In this document: positions 51,766 to 60,506 of the stretch, in pieces
Layout: every line of letters begins with the position of its first letter
How positions within the stretch are numbered: the stretch's first letter is position 1
Assembly: GCA_963810755.1 (NCBI GenBank)
Contig: CAWEOP010000008.1
Coordinates: 124,001 to 188,000, forward strand
DNA length: 64,000 nt
Reading direction: 5' to 3'
Origin: FEN-1219 sp963810755
Lineage (GTDB): Bacteria > Pseudomonadota > Gammaproteobacteria > Steroidobacterales > Rariloculaceae
The notes under the pieces: model-generated
Database searches by the model: none
The model's input: the letters and a program-made list of their open reading frames with translations, nothing else
What the model was told of the DNA's origin: nothing
Position numbers and translations under genes: made by a program

Positions 51766-52795
51766 GGATCTCGGGGAAGAATAGGTCGCGCCAAGAATCC
51801 GGCAGATGCTCGATCGAGCCGATCTCGTGCATGAACGCGGCGTATTTCCGCGTGTTAGCGGGCGTCGTCGTGAACTCGATCGCGGGATCGCGCAGCACTT
51901 CGACGAGCTCCTCCACGGAGAAGCCCGCGGTCGCCTCGGCCGCGAACAGGATCTCCGCCGCTGTCCTCGGGTCGGAGCGGATCAGCTCGTTCGCATCGTC
52001 GAGCGCGCCGAGCACGGCCCCGTAGAGCGCGGGGTTCCGCTCGCGAAACTTTGCGGTCGTCGACAACATCGTGAACGTCGTGGCGCCGTGCATGATCGCG
52101 TCCGTGTCGAGCACCGTGTGAACGCGCGGATCCTTGATCTCGCGCTGATGGAACGGCGGCGACGTGAAGTGCGCGTTGATCTGGTTGCCGCCCGCTAGCA
52201 TCGCGACGACGGCGTCCGCGTGGGTCATGGTGACGGTGTAACGGTCGAACTTGTACGCCTCGGCCGTCCCGTACTTTTCGGCCGCGTACATCTGCATGTT
52301 GATCGACGGGATCGACACCTTCACGGACGTCACCGCGATCTTGTCCTGCGCCGTGAGGTCTTCGAGCGTCTTGATGTGCTCGGCTGTCGTGTTGAGGTAC
52401 ATCGGCAGCGACGACATCGCGGCGACGCCGCGGATGTCCACGGAGTCGCGCGTCCGGTCCCAGAGCGTGATGAACGCCGGCGGTCCCGCGGCGATGAAGT
52501 CGACCGAGCCCGACAGCAGCGCGTCGTTCATCACGGCGGGCCCGCCGAGGTCTATCCAGCGGACGACGAGGTCCGGCACGCCCGCGGCCGCCGCGCGTTT
52601 CTCGATGAGGCCGCGTTCCTTCATCACGAGCAGCGGCAGGAAGCCGACGCCGCCGGCGCCGAGTGGAATCCTGATCTCGGGTCCGGCCGATCCTCCGCCG
52701 CCGCAGCCGGCCACCGCCGCAGCGAGCACGGCGGCCGCGAGCAGCGCGGCCCTGCGGCTCGGCCGTGCGAGCGCGGTGAGCAAGCTGCTCGTCAC
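51746..52795 (-). CDS. ABC transporter substrate-binding protein (SsuA/THI5-like), lipoprotein
   Basis: 349 residues from a GTG that overlaps the MmgE/PrpD stop (GTGA). A signal peptide with lipobox AVAGC (Cys about 30) tethers it to the membrane. The mature protein is of the NMT1/SsuA type: GGVGFLPLLVMKERGLIEKR, DALLSGSVDFIAAGPPAFI and MLAGGNQINAHFTSPPFHQ. It would deliver the ligand to the permease/ATPase pair. The ligand is unknown. Confidence 0.85.
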   Translation of the reverse strand: MTSSLLTALARPSRRAALLAAAVLAAAVAGCGGGGSAGPEIRIPLGAGGVGFLPLLVMKERGLIEKRAAAAGVPDLVVRWIDLGGPAVMNDALLSGSVDFIAAGPPAFITLWDRTRDSVDIRGVAAMSSLPMYLNTTAEHIKTLEDLTAQDKIAVTSVKVSIPSINMQMYAAEKYGTAEAYKFDRYTVTMTHADAVVAMLAGGNQINAHFTSPPFHQREIKDPRVHTVLDTDAIMHGATTFTMLSTTAKFRERNPALYGAVLGALDDANELIRSDPRTAAEILFAAEATAGFSVEELVEVLRDPAIEFTTTPANTRKYAAFMHEIGSIEHLPDSWRDLFFPEIHGSPGS

Positions 52796-54189
52796 TCGGG
52801 TGCGCGAACGAGCCGCGCCGGCGCCGTGCCCGAGCGCGTGGGGCACGTAGCGCGTGCGAGATCGCCCACGTCGGCGAGCTCGTCGACGCTCCAGCTCTGC
52901 TCGACGACGGCGTCGACTTGCTCGCGCGGCAGCGCGAGCACGGCCTGGTCGACGAACTTCTCGGTGATCTGTTCGTTGCTGAGCGGGCGGTGCACGTTGC
53001 CGAGCGACTGCTCGACGAACTTCACGAGCTTCCGGCCATCTTTCAAGGTCACCTCGATGTGCACCTGGTCTTCCGTGATCCCGGGATCCGCGACGGCGGT
53101 CGTGACGCTGCGCACGTGCTCGAGCTTGGGATCGGCGATCGCGGCGTCGGTGAATTCCTGCAGTCCGCCCTTGCCGCGCACGAGCCCGATCGCGGCCGCG
53201 TGATAGATCGAGTACTTGCTCTCGAGCGCGCGTTTCAGGTCCTTCTTGTTGCAGAGGTCGAGCACGAGCGGCGCCACGCGGACGCGCACCGCGGCGATCG
53301 ACTCGGGCGCGGGATGAAACTCGCGCTGCAGCTGGCTGCAGCCGTCGATCGCGGGATGCACGACGAGCCCGCACGCGTACGGCTTGTACGCGTTCTCGCG
53401 CAGGTCGAAGTCCACGCCGAGCTTCGCCGTGACTTTGCCGAGGTCGTATTGCGAGGCCGTAACCGCGGCGAAGCCGCGCGGGCTCTCGAGCGCCCGCTCG
53501 CCTGCAGTGAAGTCGGCGCGGCCGAGCAGTGCGGCCGTGTAGCCATTTTGCGCGGCGCGCCCCGGTTGGAAGGACTTCGCCATCGAGCCGAACATCTCGC
53601 GGATGCCGGCGGCTTGCGTCGCGGCGAGGCCGAATGCCCAGACCATTTGCTGCACGTCGAGCCCGAGCAGCTTGCCGATCGCGGCCGCGGCGCCGAACAC
53701 GCCGGTCGTCGAAGTGATGTGCCAGCCGGCCGTGTAGTGCGCCGGGTAGACGGCGTTGCCGATTCGCGATTCGACCTCGAAGCCCAAGATGAACGCATGC
53801 ACGAAATCGCGGCCCGACACCGGGTTCGCGCTCGCGTACGCGAACAGGGCGGAGGCGACGGGCACACTCGGGTGGATGTAGTTCTTCGGCAGCGTGTCGT
53901 CGTATTCGTGAACGTGCGAGCCGATGCCGTTGAGGAGGGCGGCGTGCAATGCATCGAAGCGCTCGCTGCGGCCGAGCACGCTCGCGCTGCGCTCGCCCGA
54001 GAACGGGCTGAGCGTCCGGATCGCGACGTCGAGCGCGGGCTCGATGCTCCCGCCGAGCGCGCAGCCGAGATAGTTGACGATCGCGCGCTTCGCTTCGACG
54101 CGCACGTCGCGTGGAACGCCATCGAAGGTGCTGCCGACGACGTACGCCGCCAACGCCTCGGTGACGCCGGTATTAGACGATTGGGACAA
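52792..54189 (-). CDS. MmgE/PrpD-family protein
   Basis: 465 residues. The family includes 2-methylcitrate dehydratase and cis-aconitate decarboxylase. Conserved blocks: RAIVNYLGCALGGSIEPALD, GIGSHVHEYDDTLPKNYIHP, GWHITSTTGVFGAAAAIGKL, FGSMAKSFQPGRAAQNGYTA and PYACGLVVHPAIDGC. The early helical domain and the Lys/His residues of the proposed active site are kept. It overlaps the binding-protein gene, so it probably acts on the imported compound. Substrate not known. Confidence 0.85.
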   Translation of the reverse strand: MSQSSNTGVTEALAAYVVGSTFDGVPRDVRVEAKRAIVNYLGCALGGSIEPALDVAIRTLSPFSGERSASVLGRSERFDALHAALLNGIGSHVHEYDDTLPKNYIHPSVPVASALFAYASANPVSGRDFVHAFILGFEVESRIGNAVYPAHYTAGWHITSTTGVFGAAAAIGKLLGLDVQQMVWAFGLAATQAAGIREMFGSMAKSFQPGRAAQNGYTAALLGRADFTAGERALESPRGFAAVTASQYDLGKVTAKLGVDFDLRENAYKPYACGLVVHPAIDGCSQLQREFHPAPESIAAVRVRVAPLVLDLCNKKDLKRALESKYSIYHAAAIGLVRGKGGLQEFTDAAIADPKLEHVRSVTTAVADPGITEDQVHIEVTLKDGRKLVKFVEQSLGNVHRPLSNEQITEKFVDQAVLALPREQVDAVVEQSWSVDELADVGDLARATCPTRSGTAPARLVRAPE

Positions 54190-54247
54190 GCGTTTCCCCT
54201 TTACCGACCCTACTCATCCGGCACCGCGGCCCGCGGCCGAGTGCCGG

Positions 54248-55351
54248 TCAACTCGCAAAACGCACGCAGTAGATCGGCGGCAGAGAGCTGCTGAGCTGAT
54301 GCCAATGATCGCCCTGGTCTTCGCTGAGCCAGAGGTTTCCTGTGGTGCTGCCGAACGCGAGTGTAGCGCCGTCGGCATCGATGTCGAGCCCGTGCCGATA
54401 AACGACGTCGTACGCGTGCTGTTGCGGCAAGCCGTCGCGCAGCACGTCGAAGCTCTGCGCGCCGTCGCGAGTGCGCGTGACGACTACGGCGCCGTCGACG
54501 GGATAGCGCTTCTCGTCTTTGACGCCCGGCACGAACCAAGCGGTTTGCGGATCCTCCGGGTGCACGGCGACGGCAAAGCCGAAGCTCGACGGCTGCGCGG
54601 TTTCGATCTCGCGGCAGCTCACTCCACCGTCCGTGCTGTGGAAGATGCCGTTGTGGTGTTGAATCCAGAGGTGATCGGGCTCGCTCGCGCACTGCACGAT
54701 GCGGTGCGGATCCTGGAACAGCGGATTGAACGCTTGGTCCGGCGGCATGAAGGCCGCGCGCATGCCTTTGCCGTGGCACTGCCACGAGGCGCCCGCGTCG
54801 CGGCTGATCCAAAGGCCGCCGCACGACACGCCGATGCGGACGACGTCGGGATCGCGTGGGTCGACGAGCACGGAATGAATGCCGGGGAAGTCGGCGCCGC
54901 CGCCGAACCACGCTTTGCGGTCCGGATGGTTCCAGAGGCCGTCGACGATCTGCCACGAGTCGCCGCCGTCGGTCGAGCGGAACAGCGCGCCCGGGATCGT
55001 TCCGCACCAAAGCTCGCCCGCCCGTGGGCTAGCGTCGAGCGCCCAGACGCGTTTCAGGTCCCACGGCACGGGTGTGCGGCGTGTCGGATCGACGTCTTCC
55101 TCGCCTTCGGGCTTCGGCGGATATTTTGGAACCGGCCGATCCTCCCAGGTCGCGCCCGCGTCGCGCGAGCGCTTCATCTTCACTCCGAAATGGCCGAGGT
55201 CTTGCGCGACGTGCAGCGTGCCATCGGGCTCGCCGAGCACCATGGTCACGGGGTCACCGAGCAGCGCCGCACGGTCGATGCGCCACTCCTTGCCGCGGCG
55301 CCCGAGCAAGAACACTCCCTTGCGTGTGCCGACGATCAATGAGCGTGCCAT
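54248..55351 (-). CDS. Asp-box (BNR-repeat) beta-propeller protein
   Basis: 367 residues, no signal peptide, so probably cytosolic. Five Asp-box repeats of the S-x-D-x-G-x-[S/T]-W type are visible: SRDAGATWE, STDGGDSWQ, SRDAGASWQ, STDGGVSCR (Trp replaced by Cys) and SEDQGDHWH. The start is MARSLIVGTRKGVFLLGR. The fold resembles sialidases and photosystem assembly factors but no sialidase catalytic triad is evident. It begins 1 bp after the MoaD-like gene, so the two are almost certainly co-translated. Confidence 0.85.
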   Translation of the reverse strand: MARSLIVGTRKGVFLLGRRGKEWRIDRAALLGDPVTMVLGEPDGTLHVAQDLGHFGVKMKRSRDAGATWEDRPVPKYPPKPEGEEDVDPTRRTPVPWDLKRVWALDASPRAGELWCGTIPGALFRSTDGGDSWQIVDGLWNHPDRKAWFGGGADFPGIHSVLVDPRDPDVVRIGVSCGGLWISRDAGASWQCHGKGMRAAFMPPDQAFNPLFQDPHRIVQCASEPDHLWIQHHNGIFHSTDGGVSCREIETAQPSSFGFAVAVHPEDPQTAWFVPGVKDEKRYPVDGAVVVTRTRDGAQSFDVLRDGLPQQHAYDVVYRHGLDIDADGATLAFGSTTGNLWLSEDQGDHWHQLSSSLPPIYCVRFAS

Positions 55352-55352
55352 C

Positions 55353-55622
55353 TCAGCCTCCGGACAACGCCTGAAACACGAACACCTCGCTGTTCGCCCC
55401 GAGAGCGTCGCTCAGGCGCCGGCGGTCGCGGAGGTTCCGTCCGTCGACGAGCACCTTGATGTGCTTGCGGACCTCGCCCTGGTCGTCGAGCACGAAGCCG
55501 CGCACGCTCGGCCGCTGCTCGAAATAGCGGTCGAGCAGCTCCGCGACGGTGGCCGCCGCAAGATTCGCCGCTGGGCAATCGATGTGCCGTGCGAGATTCG
55601 GGGTGAAGTGGACCGTCGCCAT
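55353..55622 (-). CDS. MoaD/ThiS-type ubiquitin-like protein
   Basis: 89 residues, beta-grasp fold: VHFTPNLARHIDCPAANLAA, then ATVAELLDRYFEQ, VRKHIKVLVDGRNL and EVFVFQALSGG. The chain ends in Gly-Gly, as needed for activation by an E1-like enzyme and use as a sulfur carrier or protein tag. No moeB/thiF or thiamine/molybdopterin gene is adjacent; instead it lies 1 bp from an Asp-box propeller gene and 10 bp from the Kdo hydroxylase gene. The role is unknown. Confidence 0.85.
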   Translation of the reverse strand: MATVHFTPNLARHIDCPAANLAAATVAELLDRYFEQRPSVRGFVLDDQGEVRKHIKVLVDGRNLRDRRRLSDALGANSEVFVFQALSGG

Positions 55623-55632
55623 GCCGCTGCGC

Positions 55633-56542
55633 TCAGGCCGCGGATCGCCCGAGCACGTGGTACGGCGCGAGCTCGGGGCTGCGCGCGTTCGCGAGAGGAA
55701 TAATGACCGTCGTCACGAGCGCGTGCTGCCCCGTGAGCACCGAGTGGCTGATGCCGTCGGTGAATACCATCCAGGCGGACAGCGGCGGGAAGTGGATTTC
55801 CTGATAGCCCTCGCGGCTGTCGCGGAAAGCCGGATTCTCTTTCATGTAGTTGTGGATGCGGCGCATCGAGCGGTCGTACGGGCTCGAGTCGATGACCTGC
55901 ACGATCGGATAGACCTTGCTCACGGCTCGAACTAGCCCGCTGTAGAGGCGGTCGAACGGCCCCTTCGCGAGCGCGACGCGCTCGCGGCCCGCCTTGGCCG
56001 CGTTCCAGAGCTCGCGGTGGCGATTCATCAACGCGTTGAAGCTGCCCTTGGTGCCCCAGACGCGGTTGCGAGTCGGATGAATGTTCACGAAGAACCGCAG
56101 GATCCGCGCGCCGTTCGTCGCGCCGTAGGCTCCAGCGTCGACGTGCACGAGCTCGTTGCTCGAGCGCGGCTTGAGGTTGCGGCCCTGTTCCTCGATCGAA
56201 CGAAAGCTCGTCGTGCCGAGCGTCCAACCGGGCACGAAATCGGGCGTCGAGCGCCGCAGGAACGCCTCGACTCGCTGGCCGTGGGTTCGCAAGATTTGCT
56301 CGACGCGCTGCTTCACTTCTGAGCGCCGCTTCGAAGCGCGGAATGCTATCGGATTCAGGGTGATAGCTGATGTTCTTCACCTGAAGCTCACGTGGCAGGC
56401 CGTTCCGCAGGAATTCCAGATCGGCTTCGTTCGGCAGCTCGACGGGCGAGCGTTCGAAGAACACGACCTCGGCGCGCTCCATCGCGTCCTCGATTTGCGC
56501 GGCGCTCGCGGTATCGAAGCTTCTCAGCGTGTATCGGTCCAT
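55633..56542 (-). CDS. kdoO: Kdo 3-hydroxylase (Fe(II)/2-oxoglutarate-type), one frameshift
   Basis: About 302 residues. Members hydroxylate Kdo in the lipid A-core region to Ko, which stiffens the LPS. Start MDRYTLRSFDTASAAQIEDA, then VVFFERSPVELP and VKNISYHPESDSI, with the frame changing near 56315. The second frame gives VKQRVEQILRTHGQRVEAFL, LKPRSSNELVHVDAGAYGA (an HxD metal motif), NGARILRFFVNIHPTRNRVW, and a later His in DGISHSVLTGQHAL. All metal-ligand residues remain, so the frameshift looks like an indel error. A heptosyltransferase gene is 30 bp upstream. Confidence 0.8.
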
Positions 56543-56572
56543 CGCAGTCTCCTCGGAGCGCAGGCTCGGGCG

Positions 56573-57664
56573 TCAGACGAGCGGCTCGATCCCGCGCTCG
56601 GCGAACGCGAGATCGAGCTTGGCGGTCACGTCGGGCACGGTGATCAGGCTCATTGCTTCGGGATCGCGCACGCGCTGACCCCAACGCAGCGTGTCGATCG
56701 GCCGACCGAACTCACGCTGCACGGCCTCGGGGTACTTGTCGACCACGAGGTGCTGGCTGAAATACGGGCCGGTCCGAAGGCGGTTCGACGTGGCATAGAG
56801 CCCCACCACCGGCGTGCGGACGGCCGTCGCCATGTGCGCGGGCCCCGAGTCGGGGCATAGCACGACGGTCGAGCGTTGCAAAATCGCGAGCAACTGTTTC
56901 AACGACGTTTGACCGATCAGGTTCGTGGGGCGGGACTTGCACGCGGCGAGGATGCCTGCGCCGTAGCTGCGTTCGATCTCGGTCGTGCCCCCCGTGAGCA
57001 GCACCCGCGCCCCGTAACGCGTCTCCGCATAATCGGCGATCTCCGCGTACCAGTCCACCCGCCAGTTGCGGTAGTTGCGGAAGCGCTGGCCGGTGCACGG
57101 GCTGATGACGAGCGTGGGCGAGTCTTTGCCGACTTGCGCCGTTGCGAACTCGACGTCGCGATCGTCGATCGGGATGTTCCAGCGCGGCTCGCCGTATGGC
57201 ACACCGAGCGCATCCAAGAACTCGAACAGGCCGTCCATCACGTGCCGCTGCGGCCGCGCGGGTAGGCGCTGATTGGTGAACAGCCATTGCTGGTCGCGCG
57301 CGCGCGCGCGGTCGAAGCCGAGGCGGATCGGCGCCGAGACGAGCAGGCTCGCGAGGTTCGCGCGCGTCGAAGCGTGCATGTGCAGCAGCGCGTCGAAGCG
57401 GCGGCCGCCGAGCGCGCGGCGGACGGCGAGGTAGCCGCGCCAGCCGAGCGACTTGTCGAGCACGACGAACTCGACGCCGTGCAGGCCGCTCATCAGCGAG
57501 TGCTCGGTCTTACCGATGATCCAGGTGATCCGCGTCGCGGGCCACGCCTTTTGCAGAGCGCGCACGACCGGCACCGTGTGGCAGGTATCCCCGATCGCCG
57601 AAAGCCGAACCAGGCACAGCGCCGCGGGCGGCTTCTCGAAGGGGAGCGAAGGAAGGGAAGCCAT
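56573..57664 (-). CDS. GT9-family LPS heptosyltransferase
   Basis: 363 residues. Transfers heptose from ADP-heptose onto the LPS inner core. The N-terminal LCLVRLSAIGDTCHTVPVVR is the GT9 signature (RLSAIGD). The C-terminal nucleotide site includes LVISPCTGQRFRNYRNW, LLTGGTTEIERSYG and CPDSGPAHMATAVRTPVVGL. The ATG at 57664 was chosen because the family's standard N-terminus begins there. Upstream is a 281-bp divergent region shared with glgC. With KdoO it forms an LPS core pair. Confidence 0.85.
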   Translation of the reverse strand: MASLPSLPFEKPPAALCLVRLSAIGDTCHTVPVVRALQKAWPATRITWIIGKTEHSLMSGLHGVEFVVLDKSLGWRGYLAVRRALGGRRFDALLHMHASTRANLASLLVSAPIRLGFDRARARDQQWLFTNQRLPARPQRHVMDGLFEFLDALGVPYGEPRWNIPIDDRDVEFATAQVGKDSPTLVISPCTGQRFRNYRNWRVDWYAEIADYAETRYGARVLLTGGTTEIERSYGAGILAACKSRPTNLIGQTSLKQLLAILQRSTVVLCPDSGPAHMATAVRTPVVGLYATSNRLRTGPYFSQHLVVDKYPEAVQREFGRPIDTLRWGQRVRDPEAMSLITVPDVTAKLDLAFAERGIEPLV

Positions 57665-57754
57665 GCCGAGGATTTTGGTTTTGACGCGGGAATCGACCCG
57701 CGGGCCGAGCGCCATCGTACACGATCGCCCGAGGCCGTTCCCGCGCACTAAACG

Positions 57755-57777
57755 AGCGCGCCGCGGAGCGGCGCGCT
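57755..57777. repeat. Perfect dyad 1 in the glgC leader
   Basis: Ten-base arms (57755-57764 and 57768-57777), loop GGA. A second perfect dyad with six-base arms lies at 57785-57803. Both are in the divergent region between the heptosyltransferase gene and glgC and could be hairpins or operators. Confidence 0.5.
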
Positions 57778-57784
57778 GTTCCCA

Positions 57785-57803
57785 CCGCACTCCGGTGGTG
57801 CGG
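57785..57803. repeat. Perfect dyad 2 in the glgC leader
   Basis: CCGCAC (57785-57790) and GTGCGG (57798-57803) flank a seven-base loop. It lies 8 bases after dyad 1. Confidence 0.45.
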
Positions 57804-57856
57804 CAAGCGATGCGTGCGGAGCCTCGATCCCGCGATTTTCGCGTGCTCGTGTGCGC

Positions 57857-57872
57857 TGGCACGATCCGTGCT
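57857..57872 (+). promoter_or_regulatory. Sigma54-like promoter for glgC
   Basis: TGGCACGATCCGTGCT matches the TGGCACGRNNNTTGCW consensus at all but one of the fixed positions (GTGC for TTGC). The -24 GG and -12 GC are separated by exactly 10 bases, as required. Transcription would start near 57883, inside a dyad 63 bases before the glgC ATG. No sigma54 activator gene is adjacent. Confidence 0.5.
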
Positions 57873-57880
57873 TAGTCAAT

Positions 57881-57911
57881 TTCGAATGCCGACGCGAGGT
57901 TGGCATTCGAA
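57881..57911. promoter_or_regulatory. Perfect dyad 3 in the glgC leader
   Basis: TTCGAATGCC (57881-57890) and GGCATTCGAA (57902-57911) are exact inverted copies around 11 bases. The second arm ends 34 bp before the glgC ATG and the first arm coincides with the predicted sigma54 start. It could be an operator or a leader hairpin. Confidence 0.5.
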
Positions 57912-57945
57912 GCGAATAACGAACTCAAAGACAGGAAGCGAATCG

Positions 57946-59223
57946 ATGGCCGCCAGCCACCGCCGTGCCCACGCGAGGGATCTCGAGAAGCGCACTCTCG
58001 CGGTCGTGATGGCGGGCGGCAGCGGTACGCGGCTCGGCGAGCTCACGCGCTGGGACTGCAAGCCGGCGCTGCCGTTCGGCGGCCAGTACCGCAACATCGA
58101 TTTTCCGCTCTCGAACTGCATGAACTCCGGCATTCGGAGGATGGCGGTGCTCACCCAGTACAAGGCGCATTCGCTGATCCAGCACGTGACTCAGGGCTGG
58201 AATTTTCTCCGCCGCGAGCTCGACGAATATGTCGAGCTCTGGCCCGCGCAACAGCGCAAGGGGCAGCGCTGGTACGACGGTACCGCCGACGCGGTGTATC
58301 AGAACATCGATTTGATCATGGAACGCGCGCCGTCCTACGTACTAGTGCTCGCGGGCGACCACGTTTATCAGATGGATTATCGACCGATGCTCGAAGCGCA
58401 CGCCGAGAGTGGAGCGGATGCGACGGTCGGCTGTGTCGAGGTTCCGGTCGCAGAGGCCGGAGCATTTGGTGTGATGGGTGTAGATGCTCACGGCTGGGTG
58501 GAGGAGTTTCAAGAGAAGCCCGAAAGTCCCAAGGCTGTGCCAGGTAGACCTAATGTCGCGTTGGGCTCGATGGGCATCTATGTGTTCAACCGTGACTTTC
58601 TCTTCGAGGCGCTGATTGACGATGCCAGCAATCCGTCCTCCAGTCACGATTTCGGTAAGAACCTACTGCCGGCGATGGTGCGCACGAATCGCGTGCTCGC
58701 GCATTCGTTCTGCGACCAGGCCACGGGGCGTCAGGCGTACTGGCGCGACGTCGGCACGATCGACAGTTATTGGCAGGCCAACATGGATCTGCTCCAGGAC
58801 CGCGCCGAGCTCGAGCTCTACGACGCGAGCTGGCCGATTTGGACGCATCAGCCGCTGCGTAGTCCCTGCCGTTTCACGGGCGAGGGTAGTGCGAGCCGCT
58901 CGATCGTGGCGCCCGGCAGCGTGGTCGCAGGCCGCGTCGAGCGTTCAGTGTTGTTCGCCGATAGCGCCGTGGGGGCCGAGTCGTTCGTCGCCGGCTCGCT
59001 CGTGCTGCCCAAAGCGCGCGTTGGCCGCAACTGCCGGCTCCAAAACGCGATCGTCGACAGCGGCTGCGAGATCCCTGATGGAACGGTGATCGGCTTCGAT
59101 TCGATCGACGACGCGGTCGCCTACGATGTGACCGCGAGCGGGATCGTGCTAGTGACCGAGCAGCGGATGCAGCGGAAGCGCAGCAGGACCACGGTGCCGG
59201 AGCGAGATCTGGTGGCCGCTTAG
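57946..59223 (+). CDS. glgC: Glucose-1-phosphate adenylyltransferase (ADP-glucose pyrophosphorylase)
   Basis: 425 residues. Makes ADP-glucose, the committed step of glycogen synthesis. The nucleotidyl motif is MAGGSGTRLGELTRWDCKPA, followed by FGGQYRNIDFPLSNCMNSGI. Later WYDGTADAVYQN, LVLAGDHVYQMDY, and the beta-helix repeats near the C-terminus (RVERSVLFADSAVGAESFVA) complete the enzyme. The ATG at 57946 has AGGAAG 7 bases upstream. An unusual leader with a sigma54-like promoter and three dyads lies upstream. No other glycogen gene is in the window. Confidence 0.95.
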   Translation: MAASHRRAHARDLEKRTLAVVMAGGSGTRLGELTRWDCKPALPFGGQYRNIDFPLSNCMNSGIRRMAVLTQYKAHSLIQHVTQGWNFLRRELDEYVELWPAQQRKGQRWYDGTADAVYQNIDLIMERAPSYVLVLAGDHVYQMDYRPMLEAHAESGADATVGCVEVPVAEAGAFGVMGVDAHGWVEEFQEKPESPKAVPGRPNVALGSMGIYVFNRDFLFEALIDDASNPSSSHDFGKNLLPAMVRTNRVLAHSFCDQATGRQAYWRDVGTIDSYWQANMDLLQDRAELELYDASWPIWTHQPLRSPCRFTGEGSASRSIVAPGSVVAGRVERSVLFADSAVGAESFVAGSLVLPKARVGRNCRLQNAIVDSGCEIPDGTVIGFDSIDDAVAYDVTASGIVLVTEQRMQRKRSRTTVPERDLVAA

Positions 59224-59324
59224 CCGTCTCGAGCGCTTTCGTCTCGCGCAATCTCTTGGGCGAGTTGCGCCCGCCCGCCGTTCCCGGTATCACTTCCGGA
59301 CCTTCCTCGCTCCGGAATTCGCCC

Positions 59325-60477
59325 ATGACCGCCGACTATTCCGACATCCGCGATGCCGTCGCCCGTTTGTGCGAGGACTTTCCGGGTTCTTACTGGCGCG
59401 ACCTCGATCGGCGGCGCGCGTACCCGAGTGAGTTCGTGAGCGCGCTTGCGGCGGCCGGCTACCTCTCGATCCTGATCCCAGAGAGTTACGGCGGATCCGG
59501 GCTCGGTGTGACGCGCGGCGAGCGCCGTGCTCGAGGAAATTCAGCGCAGCGGCGGCAACGGCGCCGCGTGCCATGCGCAGATGTACACGATGGGGACGTT
59601 GTTGCGTCACGGCAGCGACGCGCAGAAAGCGCACTACTTGCCGAAGATCGCAACCGGCGAGCTGCGCTTGCAGGCGTTCGGTGTCACGGAGCCGACGAGC
59701 GGCACGGACACGACGAGAATTCGCACCACCGCGCAGCGCGTCGGCGGCGTTTATCGCGTGAGCGGCCAGAAGGTCTTCATCTCGCGGACCGAGCATTCGG
59801 ACTTGATGCTGCTGCTCGTCCGCACGACGCCGCGCGAGCAGGCCGCGAAACCGACCGACGGACTATCCGTGCTGCTCGTCGACTTGCGCGCGGCGGTGGG
59901 CAACGGCCTCACGATCAAGCCAGTCGCGACGATGATGAATCACGCGACGACGGAGCTGTATTTCGACGGGCTCGAGGTGCCGGTGGAGAACTTAATCGGC
60001 GTCGAGGGCAAAGGCTTCGGCTACATCCTCGACAGCATGAACGCGGAGCGGATATTGATCGCGGCCGAGTGCGTCGGCGACGCGCGTTGGTTCGTCGCGA
60101 AGGCGTCGAAGTATGCGACGGAGCGCGAGGTATTCGGCCGGCCGATCGGCCAGAACCAGGGCGTTCAGTTCCCGATCGCGCGCGCACACGTGCAGACGGA
60201 GGCCGCCGCGCTGATGGTGGCGAAGGCCGCGGCGCTGTTCGATGCAGGCGAGAAGTGCGGCGCGGAGGCGAACATGGCCAAGTTGCTCGCATCGGAGGCG
60301 TCGGCTGCCGCGGGAGAGGCCTGCATCCAGACTCACGGCGGCTACGGCTTCGCGGAGGAGTACGACATCGAGCGCAAGTACCGCGAGACGCGCCTCTACC
60401 AAGTGGCCCCGATCTCAACGAACCTGATCTTGTCCTATGTCGCCACGCACGTCCTCGCCATGCCCAAGTCCTTCTAA
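59325..60477 (+). CDS. Acyl-CoA dehydrogenase, one frameshift
   Basis: About 383 residues, FAD enzyme oxidising an acyl-CoA. The first 66 residues (GYLSILIPESYGGSGLGVTR at the end) are in one frame, and the rest, from LEEIQRSGGNGAACHAQMYT, is in another; the change lies near 59525. FGVTEPTSGTDTTRIRTTA is FAD/substrate contact sequence, VFISRTEHSDLMLLL follows, and FGRPIGQNQGVQFPIA precedes CIQTHGGYGFAEEYDIERKY, the C-terminal block with the Glu expected as catalytic base near GGYGFAEEY. All motifs are kept, so a single indel is probable. Confidence 0.85.
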
Positions 60478-60506
60478 GCCGTCGCCGGCGGCGGAAGCGC
60501 GAAGCC

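Noticed and set aside
54248..55351. Sialidase assignment for the Asp-box protein
   Set aside because: Asp-boxes occur in many propellers; I see no Arg triad, Tyr/Glu pair or signal peptide expected of a bacterial sialidase.
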